Virus record (IMG/VR): IMGVR_UViG_3300010403_000004
Location: 1 to 64,000 of that record
Reading direction: 5' to 3' (one strand)
Length of the DNA: 64,000 nucleotides
Source: a virus
This document shows, piece after piece, positions 16,989 through 25,790 of this stretch (the first letter of the stretch is position 1; each line of letters starts with the position of its first letter). Made by a program: the position numbers and the translations under genes. The notes beneath the pieces were generated by a model. It made no database searches, had not been told where the DNA came from, and saw only the letters and a program-made list of their open reading frames with translations.

Positions 16989-17698
16989 TGTGTAACAATG
17001 ACCTTGTGAAATGGTTGTTCGTCGCTGCGCAGGTGATCGCGCTCGTGCGCCTGTTGTGGGTCCGCTTCCCTTACCCGTGCTTCCTCGCCGCTCTAACGCT
17101 CTGGACGGCCCAGGCGCTCAACGTCACGCTCGTAGCCCCGCTGGCCAGCAACCCCAGCGAATGGACCCGCACGTGGTGGCGATACCCTGAGATCGCGCTC
17201 ATCATCGCCACCACCGCGGCTGTCATGGAAGCACTCGGGCGGTCACGGAAGCACGTGGAAGACTACCTGAACAGGCTCCTGCTACTGATATCGGCCGGCG
17301 CGCTCGCATTCGTCATCGTCCTGACTGGGATCTGCTTTGTCGCGCCGTTCCACGGCGATGACCAGGACCGGTTCAATCAACTTAGAGCGTGGTCATGGGC
17401 ACTCATGGCGCTCTGGATGGTCGCATCGGACCTGCTGCTCACGCTGAGAGGCGTGGATCGTCCCACGGACGCCTGCTGGCACGCACGTCTGCTGATGGCG
17501 GTGATGATCGGGAAGATGTTGGTAGCGCCGTTGGTAGCCGCGCCAGACGAGGTGTGGCGTGACGCGCGGGCCGCGTACCGTCCGCTTGTGATTCTCGCTT
17601 GCTACTGTTGGGCTACTCGCTTCCCGCGCCGGCCGACCGTACCTGATCGGGAGACAGGTCATGGCGAATTGCCACCAGCTCAGACCGCACACCGGTGA
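16988..17698 (+). CDS. Integral membrane protein on the opposite strand
   Basis: 236 residues from the ATG at 16988 (MCNNDLVKWLF); the frame extends upstream but that part is the antisense of the neighbouring gene. About five or six hydrophobic segments alternate with charged loops, typical of a polytopic membrane protein. It is a single plus-strand gene inside a minus-strand block, so it was probably acquired separately and may be expressed independently. Possible superinfection exclusion or lysis-timing factor, but no family recognised. Confidence 0.5.
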   Translation: MCNNDLVKWLFVAAQVIALVRLLWVRFPYPCFLAALTLWTAQALNVTLVAPLASNPSEWTRTWWRYPEIALIIATTAAVMEALGRSRKHVEDYLNRLLLLISAGALAFVIVLTGICFVAPFHGDDQDRFNQLRAWSWALMALWMVASDLLLTLRGVDRPTDACWHARLLMAVMIGKMLVAPLVAAPDEVWRDARAAYRPLVILACYCWATRFPRRPTVPDRETGHGELPPAQTAHR

Positions 17699-17831
17699 GC
17701 GCCGCGCGGATCTCGCGTTGTAGCTCGCGCTGATGCACGCTTGGACGCCGGAATCCGAGGAATAGCATTCCGCATGCACCGCCCAAGAACCCCACGAGAA
17801 TAAGACCAACCGCCGCAAGTACGCTAGCCAT
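17613..17831 (-). CDS. Small single-span membrane protein
   Basis: 72 residues: one N-terminal hydrophobic segment (LAAVGLILVGFLGGACGMLFLGF) then a charged helix. This layout fits small phage lysis or spanin-type inner-membrane proteins. Its 3' end overlaps the convergent plus-strand gene by about 86 bases. It is grouped with other small membrane proteins. Confidence 0.5.
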   Translation of the reverse strand: MASVLAAVGLILVGFLGGACGMLFLGFRRPSVHQRELQREIRAALTGVRSELVAIRHDLSPDQVRSAGAGSE

Positions 17832-17874
17832 TTAAGGCAATTGTACTATGCGTACGGAACCGCACGGGTTAAAT

Positions 17875-18018
17875 TTATTCGGGCGGCGGCGGTGACGTGG
17901 GAGGTGGGTCCGTGTCGGGCGGGAGTTGCGGCGGTTTCGGCTCGTCTGCTGGTTCGTCAGACGCGCTATACGTACGGCGTCGGCGAGTAGCGGCGACTGC
18001 GGTTTTATTACGACTCAT
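17875..18018 (-). CDS. Small Pro-rich basic/acidic protein
   Basis: 47 residues from an ATG with an AAGGA ribosome site; begins with a basic segment (ATRRRRTY) and ends in PPP repeats (DTDPPPTSPPPPE). The longer upstream frame would overlap the neighbouring gene. No function recognised; it may be a small accessory in the membrane-protein cluster. Confidence 0.4.
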   Translation of the reverse strand: MSRNKTAVAATRRRRTYSASDEPADEPKPPQLPPDTDPPPTSPPPPE

Positions 18019-18023
18019 GTAGT

Positions 18024-18248
18024 TTATCCTTTCAGAATGAGTTTGACGATGACTTCGTAGAGCAATACAGCAACGCCGAGTGCGCCGACCGCCCTCCACT
18101 TAAACTCTTCGAGCGAGTCTAGGCGCGTGTGGATGCGGGTCAACTCACCTGGCTGGCCGTTGCCCAGCAGGTAATGGTCCAGACGGTCTAACACCGTCTC
18201 GATTTTGGTCAAGCGGCTCTCGATTGCGATGAGTCGGGTTTCGAGCAT
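18024..18248 (-). CDS. XhlA-like small coiled-coil/membrane protein
   Basis: 74 residues: an N-terminal amphipathic coiled coil (LETRLIAIESRLTKIETVLDR) and a C-terminal membrane span (VGALGVAVLLYEVIVKLIL). This order matches the haemolysin XhlA-type proteins that work with holins. It lies 47 bases from the next small membrane gene. The XhlA assignment is by layout, not by a checked match. Confidence 0.5.
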   Translation of the reverse strand: MLETRLIAIESRLTKIETVLDRLDHYLLGNGQPGELTRIHTRLDSLEEFKWRAVGALGVAVLLYEVIVKLILKG

Positions 18249-18295
18249 CAGTACTCCCTATCTATGATATTACCCTTGGCGCGGGGCCGCTGGGG

Positions 18296-18622
18296 TCACG
18301 ATTTCGCTTCGATGATCTTCTGCTCCACCGTGGCAGTCGTACCGGGGTCCGTGGCCGGCTGGGGCGGTCCGGTAGTCGCAGACATGCTGAGTGTAGATGT
18401 GCCGCCTCCTGGAGAGGGAGGAATCGGCGGCAATCCAGGCGTGCTCTCGCCGGTCAGGTGGCGCAGCAGCGCACCGACCGCCATCCCGAACGGGACCGAC
18501 ACCGACATAAAGAATGCCCCGTCCGATCGGAACCAGAACTCGGCACCGAACATGGCCAGGAGCAGGATGATGGACAGGAATAGCAGGATCACCGCTGTCC
18601 CGGCGTTGCTGGCTACTTTCAT
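18296..18622 (-). CDS. Two-span membrane protein, possible holin
   Basis: 108 residues with two hydrophobic spans (about 8-28 and 37-52) and a Pro/Gly/Thr-rich cytoplasmic-type tail. Small size, two spans and neighbours with coiled-coil membrane proteins suit a holin. It overlaps the upstream stop by 4 bases. No endolysin is visible nearby. Confidence 0.45.
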   Translation of the reverse strand: MKVASNAGTAVILLFLSIILLLAMFGAEFWFRSDGAFFMSVSVPFGMAVGALLRHLTGESTPGLPPIPPSPGGGTSTLSMSATTGPPQPATDPGTTATVEQKIIEAKS

Positions 18623-18888
18623 GTGACTCCTTTGACGGGCCGTTGTCGCGACTCAATCACAGCCACGCGCTGGATCAGATTATTGATCTTGTCGTCGTGC
18701 CTGCCGATCATGTCGCAGGCGATGTCGTACGCCGCGAGCTTGGACGCCGCATCGTGCCGCCACTTCCGCAGCGCCTCAACCTCGATCTTCATTTCGCTGA
18801 TCATGTAATTCATCCGACTGAGCAGAGCCACGAACCCGATCAACTGGGTAAGCAGGACAGCACCGAGCGATACCCATTGAAGGATCAT
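18619..18888 (-). CDS. Single-span coiled-coil membrane protein
   Basis: 89 residues from the ATG at 18888: an N-terminal span (LGAVLLTQLIGFVALL) then a long coiled coil (MISEMKIEVEALRKW onward). I used this start because a purine-rich site (GGTGGAG) precedes it and the frame upstream is antisense of the fibre gene. The layout resembles an inner-membrane spanin or lysis accessory. Overlaps its downstream neighbour by 4 bases. Confidence 0.5.
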   Translation of the reverse strand: MILQWVSLGAVLLTQLIGFVALLSRMNYMISEMKIEVEALRKWRHDAASKLAAYDIACDMIGRHDDKINNLIQRVAVIESRQRPVKGVT

Positions 18889-18899
18889 CTCCACCTTAT

Positions 18900-21068
18900 T
18901 TATCGGACCGGTGCGGACATTGGGAAAAGTCGCTTGATCTCCGCGCCAACTGGGCCGCCGGCGTGACCCGCTGTGAATGTAGTCGGATTGTTCACGCGGA
19001 ACCCGAGCCTCACCCATTCGTACGCCGCCATGGGCGTGAACTTGGGATTGAACCCGGAGTCGTTGTTCACCTTGCCGAACTCTGATACGCACCCGGCCAG
19101 CGTCGTCACTGAAGCATCCATCAGCGTGCACCACGTCAGTAGCTTGCGCGTCGTGTCGGTGAATTGTGGGTTACCGGATTGATCGTGGGTGCCAGGAGGA
19201 GACGGGCTCGTGTAGTAGTTTGTGGCACTCACAATAGTGATCGTCCCTGAGCACGTCGCCGTTCCGTTTGTCAGCACTGCGGTCGTGGGGCTGGCAGAAT
19301 ATCCGCTGCCGCCCGCTGTGATGGATAGCATGGTCGACGCGGCGATGGTGTCCGTGCCGGTCAGTGCGATCGTTCCAGCGGCACTGCTGCCGCCGCCGTT
19401 GAACGTCCCGACGTTGCAGGTTTGATTCGCGGACCCCGTGACGGTCGCGCCGCTCACGTACTTCGCCTGACGCACGACGCCCGACGTGGCGTTCTGGTAG
19501 CCCCCGTTCCCGCCACCACCCACGTTGGAGAAGTTGTACGTCCAGTTGTAGTCGAGGCCGTTGTAGGACCCGTCCTGCACGAACGTGGACCCGGACAGGA
19601 TGGAGTAGGCCAACGCGCCGGTTGCGCATGTGGTCAGACAGTAGGCGATGTTGTCGGTCATCGCCGCGAACCCGCCCGCCGTGGTACCAAGGCCGGCTTC
19701 CCATCCACCACCACCGCTGCCGCCCGTCGCGTCGGACCCAGTGTGCCGAGCGAAGTAGGTGTTGTTCTGAACAGTCGATACACTGGACGCGCCGGGTCCA
19801 ATCTTCAAATGGACGGCGTTCATATACTGCGTCGCCTCGGTCGGTGGCGGCAGCACCACTCCGTTTTTCTTAAGGTAGGTCCCGCCCAAGTTGGAACTGT
19901 CGCCACCCCCGGAAGAGTTTCCCGATCCGGCCACCGATTCCGTGATGAACCCGTCCAGTATTTGCGCTCCCTGGTACGCCTTGGGGCCGTCGAGAAAATA
20001 GGGCTCCTGCCCACCGGTGGTGCAATTTCTGACGCCATAGATTCTCGTGACCGACCCCGATTGCAGGCCCGGGAAGTCCATTGACGTTTGGCAGGCGGTG
20101 GAGTAGCTGAACATGTTCGACCACTGCTGCGCGTTGAATTGACTGGGCGCGATGGTGACAAAGTAGTTCCCCGCCCCCGCCACTTGGGAGTTGAGTATCC
20201 AATCGTGGACGTAGAGGTTGACATTGCCCGCCGACAACGTTTCCAGTGTAATTGGGCCTTCGCTGTAGATATAGTTGATGGTCCACAGCGCCGTTGTCTT
20301 GGAGAACGTCAGAATCATCGTGCGCTTGTCCGTGCGCGTCGGACTGAAGAACGAGGTGTGAGTGATCGAGTAGGTTTGGCTGTTCGCGTCCCCGCGGAGC
20401 CACAGCACGCCGGAGCCGGTGAACGAACAGTAGTTGCATGACCACGCGTACGTCGATGGGCCGTTGGTGTCGTGCGAGACGCACCGGTTTGCGCGCGACA
20501 CGGATTCAGTTGCCGCCGTTCCGCACCCAGTAAAGTTGGCGTACTGAAACTGCATCTGTCCGCCGCCGATAAACCCGCCGTCATCGAATCCGCCGAAGTC
20601 CCCGCTCATGGCGAAGTTGGTCTGATTGAAGCGATGGCCGTTGGTGCTAGTCGATCGCAGCAAAGCGACCGTGTTGTCTTTCGCTCCGATATGCCACACG
20701 TAGGCTGGCGTTCCGCTCGCGAGGCTGGAGTCATGGACGAGCGCGGAGTCGGGCCCGTACGTCCACGTCGCCTCGCACTGCGAGACATCACCTTGGATCT
20801 GGAGCGTGCCGTTGACATTGAGGACGCCCGTTCCGCTGGTGGTTGAGCAGGATATCGCCACGGTACCCGCCGCGCCGGACGTGCCGACTACCGCCGTGGT
20901 GCTGGCTGGGATCGTGATCGTGAAACTGTCGGCCAACACTACAGTGTCGCCCGCCACGGGCGCGTGGCCGCACGACCAGGTCGCCCCCGTCCAGGTGCCG
21001 GTGGATTGCGAGGTGCAGGTAGCGGCGAAGGCGGGGATGGAGAGGGCGAGTAGTAGTAGGGTTCTCAT
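18900..21068 (-). CDS. Large secreted beta-helix-like protein with signal peptide
   Basis: 722 residues. The N-terminus MRTLLLLALSIPAFA then ATC is a classic Sec signal peptide with an AxA cleavage site. A segment TWTGATWSCGHAPVAGDTV follows, a pattern common at the start of secreted beta-helix proteins (G8-like). The body is rich in Gly/Ser/Thr/Asn with paired cysteines, suggesting a disulfide-stabilised parallel beta-helix. Its start overlaps the upstream stop by 4 bases, so it is part of a coupled block of signal-peptide proteins. It may be a fibre, adhesin or exported polysaccharide-binding protein. Confidence 0.55.
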   Translation of the reverse strand: MRTLLLLALSIPAFAATCTSQSTGTWTGATWSCGHAPVAGDTVVLADSFTITIPASTTAVVGTSGAAGTVAISCSTTSGTGVLNVNGTLQIQGDVSQCEATWTYGPDSALVHDSSLASGTPAYVWHIGAKDNTVALLRSTSTNGHRFNQTNFAMSGDFGGFDDGGFIGGGQMQFQYANFTGCGTAATESVSRANRCVSHDTNGPSTYAWSCNYCSFTGSGVLWLRGDANSQTYSITHTSFFSPTRTDKRTMILTFSKTTALWTINYIYSEGPITLETLSAGNVNLYVHDWILNSQVAGAGNYFVTIAPSQFNAQQWSNMFSYSTACQTSMDFPGLQSGSVTRIYGVRNCTTGGQEPYFLDGPKAYQGAQILDGFITESVAGSGNSSGGGDSSNLGGTYLKKNGVVLPPPTEATQYMNAVHLKIGPGASSVSTVQNNTYFARHTGSDATGGSGGGGWEAGLGTTAGGFAAMTDNIAYCLTTCATGALAYSILSGSTFVQDGSYNGLDYNWTYNFSNVGGGGNGGYQNATSGVVRQAKYVSGATVTGSANQTCNVGTFNGGGSSAAGTIALTGTDTIAASTMLSITAGGSGYSASPTTAVLTNGTATCSGTITIVSATNYYTSPSPPGTHDQSGNPQFTDTTRKLLTWCTLMDASVTTLAGCVSEFGKVNNDSGFNPKFTPMAAYEWVRLGFRVNNPTTFTAGHAGGPVGAEIKRLFPMSAPVR

Positions 21069-21775
21069 TGTTGGGGCGTCCTGTGTACGATTTTGGGCAG
21101 GGCTGGCTTGAAGGTGGCTATAGAGCAGTTGACCTGGCTACCCGTGCTCCAACTCCACGTGGGATTCACGGACGCCGCAGATGTCTGAATATAATACGCC
21201 GCCGACTGGCCGAAGTTATTCCCCGCGCTATAGGCGGCGGTATTGGTTATTGTCATCGTCGGAGTAGCCACAGCGGTGCCTGTTATTGACGCCGCAAACG
21301 CGAGCCCAGAGACAACAAGTTCGTTATCCTGCGATGGCAATCCGCTGGCACCAGGCTGAACGCTTGTCCCGTTATTCGTTCCCCCCGTGCTCTGCTGATC
21401 GAACGATGACGCCGTAGCCACACCCGAGAAGATCATGACGCAAATCGCGGGAAACGTAGCCACGCCATTCGGAATTGTGAAGGTCTGTGTCGAACTCACC
21501 GTCGCATTCTCAGCGTAGTAAATCGCGTGAAGGGTACTTGAATTGGTGACCGTGTTCAACTTGGTGTAGGTATTTGCCGAGGTTGAATCAGTCGGCGTGG
21601 CCAAGGTTGTGAAGCGGACCTCAAAAATTACTATGAGGTGGTTCGTTCCTGCCGTGCCGTCTATCGCGCTGGTGGTTACGGTCGAAGTGCTACCGGAAGC
21701 GCACGTGCTTGCCTCCAAGTGGATAGCGGCGTGCGCGGTCGCGGCAAGGAGAAAAATGGTTAGGGTGCGTAGCAT
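21065..21775 (-). CDS. Secreted beta-sandwich-like protein with signal peptide
   Basis: 236 residues: Sec signal peptide [16 protein letters not shown] then AIH; body Thr/Ser/Ala-rich and beta-like, ending before a short basic tail. Contains few cysteines (one pair plausible). Coupled to both neighbours (1-base and 4-base overlaps). No enzymatic motif; the make-up fits a surface lectin or fibre domain. Confidence 0.5.
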   Translation of the reverse strand: MLRTLTIFLLAATAHAAIHLEASTCASGSTSTVTTSAIDGTAGTNHLIVIFEVRFTTLATPTDSTSANTYTKLNTVTNSSTLHAIYYAENATVSSTQTFTIPNGVATFPAICVMIFSGVATASSFDQQSTGGTNNGTSVQPGASGLPSQDNELVVSGLAFAASITGTAVATPTMTITNTAAYSAGNNFGQSAAYYIQTSAASVNPTWSWSTGSQVNCSIATFKPALPKIVHRTPQQ

Positions 21776-22812
21776 CAGTTCACCGTGTAGACAACCATGA
21801 CCTTGTAGATGACCGGGGTTCCGGCAAGCGTGCTGGTGCTGGTTTCGATATAATCTCCGGCCCCTAACGCCGTGGTCGATACCGTGATACTGCCGGATGA
21901 CGTAGTCCCATCAATGCACGTTTGGGACGTCGCCGTTCTAGCGCAGGCGGGGAACCCGCCGGTGAGAGTCGCCAGCGCTCCGCTCAGCAGATTGGTGTTG
22001 GTCCATGCCGTGCAATTCCCACCGGTGATTGTCGAGCAATGCCGCTTCTGCACCTGGACGCTACTGGTGCCGGCGTCGGCATCAACTGCGATCTCCACTA
22101 CCGTGGAAGCCGCTGGAACCTTGCACTGCTTCATCTGTGGAGCGAGGTCCAGAGCCACCAGCGCAGCTCCATTGTTGGCTCCGATCACGATATCGCAGAC
22201 GCGGGTCGTGTTCCCGACTGGACCCGTGGGTCCTGTTGGCCCGACCGCGCCGCTACCATTCCCGGAAGAGATCAGAACAACGCCATTGAAGGCCCCGCTG
22301 AATGTCACAGTGGCTACGTTGGTGGATGTCGGAACGATATCAAGTACACTCACAGTGCTCGACAATCCTCCGAGGTCCGCTCCCGCTCCTGCGACGATCC
22401 ACGGAGCAACACTTGTCCCGGTTGCGAAGTTATGAGTGATAACCATACAGGGATTACTGTTGGTCCCACACGTCGGACTGGCCGTGCAACTTCCCCCGCC
22501 GCTAGTCGAACATGTCGAACTACCCGTGTTGACCGTAGCCGTGATGGCCGACGCCAACGTGGGATTCGCGCCCGTCGGACCGGTCGGACCAGTAGGCCCT
22601 GTCGGACCCGTTGCGCCTGCCACGCCCGCGCTTCCTGTCGGTCCAGTGGGACCAGTGGGACCGGCGGGGCCGGTGGGGCCGGTGGGTCCGGTGGGTCCGG
22701 TGGGTCCAGTCGCACCGGTTATCGCAGGCGGGACGCTGGTACTCTGCGCCGACAGGGATGCCGCGATGATGCCGCAGAGAAATATCGGGAGGATTGCGGC
22801 CAGCCGCCTCAT
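21775..22812 (-). CDS. Collagen-like protein with signal peptide
   Basis: 345 residues from the ATG at 22812, which overlaps the upstream stop (ATGA). The N-terminus [22 protein letters not shown] is a signal peptide. Residues about 33-85 are Gly-X-Y repeats, mainly GPT, interrupted by GSAGVAGAT. The C-terminal domain (about 200-345) is beta-like, with cysteines in CDIVIG, QCKV, RHCST, NCTAW and CARTA. Collagen-like stalks with globular heads are typical of surface fibres and spore or phage adhesins, so a trimeric stalked adhesin is likely. Confidence 0.6.
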   Translation of the reverse strand: MRRLAAILPIFLCGIIAASLSAQSTSVPPAITGATGPTGPTGPTGPTGPAGPTGPTGPTGSAGVAGATGPTGPTGPTGPTGANPTLASAITATVNTGSSTCSTSGGGSCTASPTCGTNSNPCMVITHNFATGTSVAPWIVAGAGADLGGLSSTVSVLDIVPTSTNVATVTFSGAFNGVVLISSGNGSGAVGPTGPTGPVGNTTRVCDIVIGANNGAALVALDLAPQMKQCKVPAASTVVEIAVDADAGTSSVQVQKRHCSTITGGNCTAWTNTNLLSGALATLTGGFPACARTATSQTCIDGTTSSGSITVSTTALGAGDYIETSTSTLAGTPVIYKVMVVYTVN

Positions 22813-23627
22813 CGGATCACCCCCCTCACAGAGCAGTAGATCGACGATGCCGTTCCTGCAAGCCAGGTCGCGCCGCCATCGGCACGCGTGCCTCCAGGCC
22901 ACGCAATCACGGTGATATTGTTGACTGTGGTGTTCGGAATTACGGTAGGCACAATCGGCAGAGCCGCGGACTGCGCGTCCGACACGGTGAAGGAATGGTT
23001 TCCGCCGTTATTGTCTGCGCACGAGATGAGGTCGATATCGCAAGTCCTGTTCGCTTGCAAGTCGATCCCGCCGCTGATCACCCAGTTGCCGGCCGAGACG
23101 TTCCACGTGTGGATCTTCAGCGCTCCGAACGGAGGCCCGGAAGTGCTGACGACGGTCGTACACCCGGAACACGTAATCGTCGCCGTTGGCAGGGGATTGT
23201 TGACGTAGATCGTCGGCGTCCCCGGTGCACCAGCGGAACCGCCCACCACGCCGCCATAGATCGTCACCACGCCAACGTCAGCGGCAGTGCCACCCGACAG
23301 GGTAGCCGTCTTCGTAGACGTAATCAGCATGTCCGTGGTGGGGAAGCGGATGTACTCCGGGACCGTCGCGCTCGCCGAGCCGCCCATTGTCAGGACGGTA
23401 GCCGACGTACGCGCCACGTCCAACGTTGACCGCGAGCAGATTCGCTGCGACGTAGTGGAGAGCAGTTCCCGGAACTGGAAATGATCCCCGCCGACAGGAG
23501 AGGTGGAGAGGTTCGGGTAGGTTTGGGATGGAATGGGATCGGGAACCAGCGCGTTCGATGGCTGGCCCCATGCGGCAGATGCCGCCACGATGAGAATCAG
23601 GAGATATTTCGGCATCATTTTTTCCAT
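22809..23627 (-). CDS. Secreted beta-rich protein with signal peptide
   Basis: 272 residues. The N-terminus, from [18 protein letters not shown] then QPS, looks like a signal peptide. ATGs at 23627, 23618 and 23615 are possible starts; the last overlaps the stop of the HNH gene in TGATG form. Body is Thr/Val/Gly-rich with Cys pairs ([23 protein letters not shown]). Member of the four-gene signal-peptide block. Function unknown, probably surface or fibre related. Confidence 0.5.
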   Translation of the reverse strand: MEKMMPKYLLILIVAASAAWGQPSNALVPDPIPSQTYPNLSTSPVGGDHFQFRELLSTTSQRICSRSTLDVARTSATVLTMGGSASATVPEYIRFPTTDMLITSTKTATLSGGTAADVGVVTIYGGVVGGSAGAPGTPTIYVNNPLPTATITCSGCTTVVSTSGPPFGALKIHTWNVSAGNWVISGGIDLQANRTCDIDLISCADNNGGNHSFTVSDAQSAALPIVPTVIPNTTVNNITVIAWPGGTRADGGATWLAGTASSIYCSVRGVIR

Positions 23628-24265
23628 GTCTGTTCGGTAACGAGCATGTGGATCGCTCCCACGCTCATGTTAAACTCTTTGGCCAACTCTTTCAACGTGG
23701 CCCCGGTGGCTCGTTTGGCTATAATCGCCACCCGCTGATCTTGGGTGAGTTGCCGTTTCTGCGGCTCCCTTGGACCGACCACTCGTCGCCAATGCTTGCC
23801 TTTGACGAGGGGGATAATGGAGCCTAGCGTAACCCCGTACTTGGCACTCAGCGCCAGTAGCGTCATTCCCGCGGCGCGATCCACCAACACCTGCCCAGCG
23901 AGTTCTTCGGTCAGGACTGCGGTGTGAATGCCGACGCCTCGCGGACGCCGATCTCGCGCAATCGCGTCGGCGCTGTTTTCCTTGTGCGTCCCTGGAATGC
24001 AATGGGCCGGATTGACGCACCACTTGTGGTCGCATGTGTGTCTCCCTAGGAACTTTCCGAGATCAACCCGGTTAGCAATAAAATACGAGATCCGGTGCGC
24101 CTTGAAACTCTCCGGCCCGATCCAGAATGTTCCGTATCCGTCCCCAGATGCCCCGGCGAACCAAGGCCAGCATTCATCGGACCCACCCTTAATGACCTTG
24201 GACCAAAAGCGGTCCAAGTCCTTTTGCGAAAGTCGCGGAATAGGTTTAGGCTTGTAGTCAGACAT
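23615..24265 (-). CDS. HNH homing endonuclease with C-terminal helix-turn-helix motifs
   Basis: 216 residues. Residues 31-35 ECWPW and 76-88 (HTCDHKWCVNPAH) give the HNH_3-type phage homing nuclease signature with metal-binding Cys and His. Residues about 110-216 contain two predicted helix-turn-helix segments (LLALSAKYGVTLGSI, LKELAKEFNMSVGAI) for target DNA binding. It lies just downstream of the capsid gene and has the same ECWPW signature as the gene at 30092. Free-standing homing endonucleases often sit beside essential genes. Confidence 0.75.
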   Translation of the reverse strand: MSDYKPKPIPRLSQKDLDRFWSKVIKGGSDECWPWFAGASGDGYGTFWIGPESFKAHRISYFIANRVDLGKFLGRHTCDHKWCVNPAHCIPGTHKENSADAIARDRRPRGVGIHTAVLTEELAGQVLVDRAAGMTLLALSAKYGVTLGSIIPLVKGKHWRRVVGPREPQKRQLTQDQRVAIIAKRATGATLKELAKEFNMSVGAIHMLVTEQTWKK

Positions 24266-24295
24266 CTTGTTCTCCTTTCAAGAACAGGAAGTTCA

Positions 24296-24340
24296 GGGGC
24301 CGGGTTCGATTTGCTGTCGAATTCCAGCCCCGTTTTTATT
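24296..24340 (+). terminator. Strong hairpin followed by T-run
   Basis: Stem GGGGC (24296-24300)/GCCCC (24327-24331), inner stem TTCGA (24305-24309)/TCGAA (24317-24321), then GTTTTTATT. On the plus strand this is a good intrinsic terminator. On the minus strand, the direction of the flanking genes, there is no T-run, so there it may instead insulate the HNH gene or shield its ribosome site. Confidence 0.5.
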
Positions 24341-24369
24341 GTAACCTAAACCATGCGTTGATGTCAAGC

Positions 24370-25743
24370 CTACTGACCGGCAGGTACCTGTAAGCTGTAG
24401 TAAACAACCGCGCAACCAGGGTCAACGCTATAAAGCTGTCTCGAGTTGACTAAATAGAACTGGAAGCCCGCTTGGGGGTTGCCGGTGGTGGCCGAGCGTC
24501 CGATAAAGATGCGCTGGCCTTCGGGAGTTTGGACGAAGTCGATGTCGGCGAGCTGGCACCAGCCGAAGTTGGACGGATTTAGCCAATCGACGCGGGCCTT
24601 GCTGGCGTAGCGGCTGACGTAGTGGGTCACATCGCCGGCCATAAAGGTGTCGCCGTAGTCGGTGCCCTTGGGGGCGATATCGATCATCTTGTCGGAGGGG
24701 CCGCGGAACCAGTTGCTGATCGTGATGCCCTGGAGGTACCAGGAAACGCGTTGGGCGGGGTGACAGACGCCGATGACGCCACTGTAGGCTTCCTCGTCGC
24801 GCCGCTGGATGAGTTGCGACTTGCCGCTGTACAGCAGGGACGGAGTGAAGAAGCCGGATTGCCCGTTAACGGACGGAGTGGCCAATTCGTACGCCGTGGT
24901 GTAGGAGAGTCCGCCCAGCGAGCCGCTGGTGGACGTGGTGTTGAACGTATAGATGCCGTTACGCCACGAGCCGGCCGCCGCGGTGTACGCCGTACGAGCT
25001 GCGCCGAGGCCCATGTTCGGAAACATGATCTGATCGGTGTTCACCGGAGTGTAGGTGCTGGTCCCGGACAGGGTTAGCGTATTCGACGCGAAGTTGATGC
25101 TCTTAACGCGGGCGCCGACGAATTGCAGCAGGAGGTTCGTGTCGTAGATGTCCACGAGGGCATTCGCGCCGCGGATGCGGTTGTAGCCGAACGTGGATTC
25201 GAGGTTGTACGTGACGTTCGTGCTGGAGATCGTCGGGGAGCCGGTTCCGTTGGCTTGCGCCAGAGTCCCAGTGGAATCCTGGAAGAGTCCGATCTCGTTG
25301 TAGAGCGCCATTTCGGAGATCGCCTTGCCGAGGGTGAACTGGAGTGCGTTCGTGATAGCCTGTTTCGCGTCCTTCGTGCCGTAGATGGCGCGGAGGGGCA
25401 AATTGAAGCCGATATCGTTTTCGAAGGTTCCGAACGCCATGAACGCACTGTTCATCATGGAGCCGGTGCCGAGATCGCCTCCGTCCAGGGAGATGGCCTG
25501 GTAGTCGCCACCGATGGAGAGCAAAACCGGAACGCGCCACGCGAGAACCGGGCCGCCGGCGGTGTATGTCGGAGATCCGCCCGATGCCGCGTCGGTGAAC
25601 GCGGAGACTTGGTGTTTTTCCGCCTGCTTGTTGAACAAAGAGGCAAATTTGGACTGCTTTTGCGCGAGGAAATAGGACAGTTTCGGGCGAACCTGTTCCA
25701 ACATTGTCGGAATGACGTTCGCCGTCTGAGCCGTGATGCTCAT
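24370..25743 (-). CDS. Major capsid protein (putative)
   Basis: 457 residues, soluble, with an alternating helix/strand make-up. The helical N-terminus (VIPTMLEQVRPKLSYFLAQ) resembles an N-arm, followed by an extended region and a C-terminal beta-rich domain. It lies directly after a Pro/Gly-rich, helix-ended scaffold-like gene and 3.7 kb downstream of the portal, the standard order portal-scaffold-capsid. A well-spaced leader (47 bases) precedes it. No cleavage site is obvious. Assigned from position and make-up rather than a motif. Confidence 0.65.
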   Translation of the reverse strand: MSITAQTANVIPTMLEQVRPKLSYFLAQKQSKFASLFNKQAEKHQVSAFTDAASGGSPTYTAGGPVLAWRVPVLLSIGGDYQAISLDGGDLGTGSMMNSAFMAFGTFENDIGFNLPLRAIYGTKDAKQAITNALQFTLGKAISEMALYNEIGLFQDSTGTLAQANGTGSPTISSTNVTYNLESTFGYNRIRGANALVDIYDTNLLLQFVGARVKSINFASNTLTLSGTSTYTPVNTDQIMFPNMGLGAARTAYTAAAGSWRNGIYTFNTTSTSGSLGGLSYTTAYELATPSVNGQSGFFTPSLLYSGKSQLIQRRDEEAYSGVIGVCHPAQRVSWYLQGITISNWFRGPSDKMIDIAPKGTDYGDTFMAGDVTHYVSRYASKARVDWLNPSNFGWCQLADIDFVQTPEGQRIFIGRSATTGNPQAGFQFYLVNSRQLYSVDPGCAVVYYSLQVPAGQ

Positions 25744-25790
25744 GATGGCCCCCTTAACGGGTGAGATTTATGATGTGGCGGGGCGGAGGT

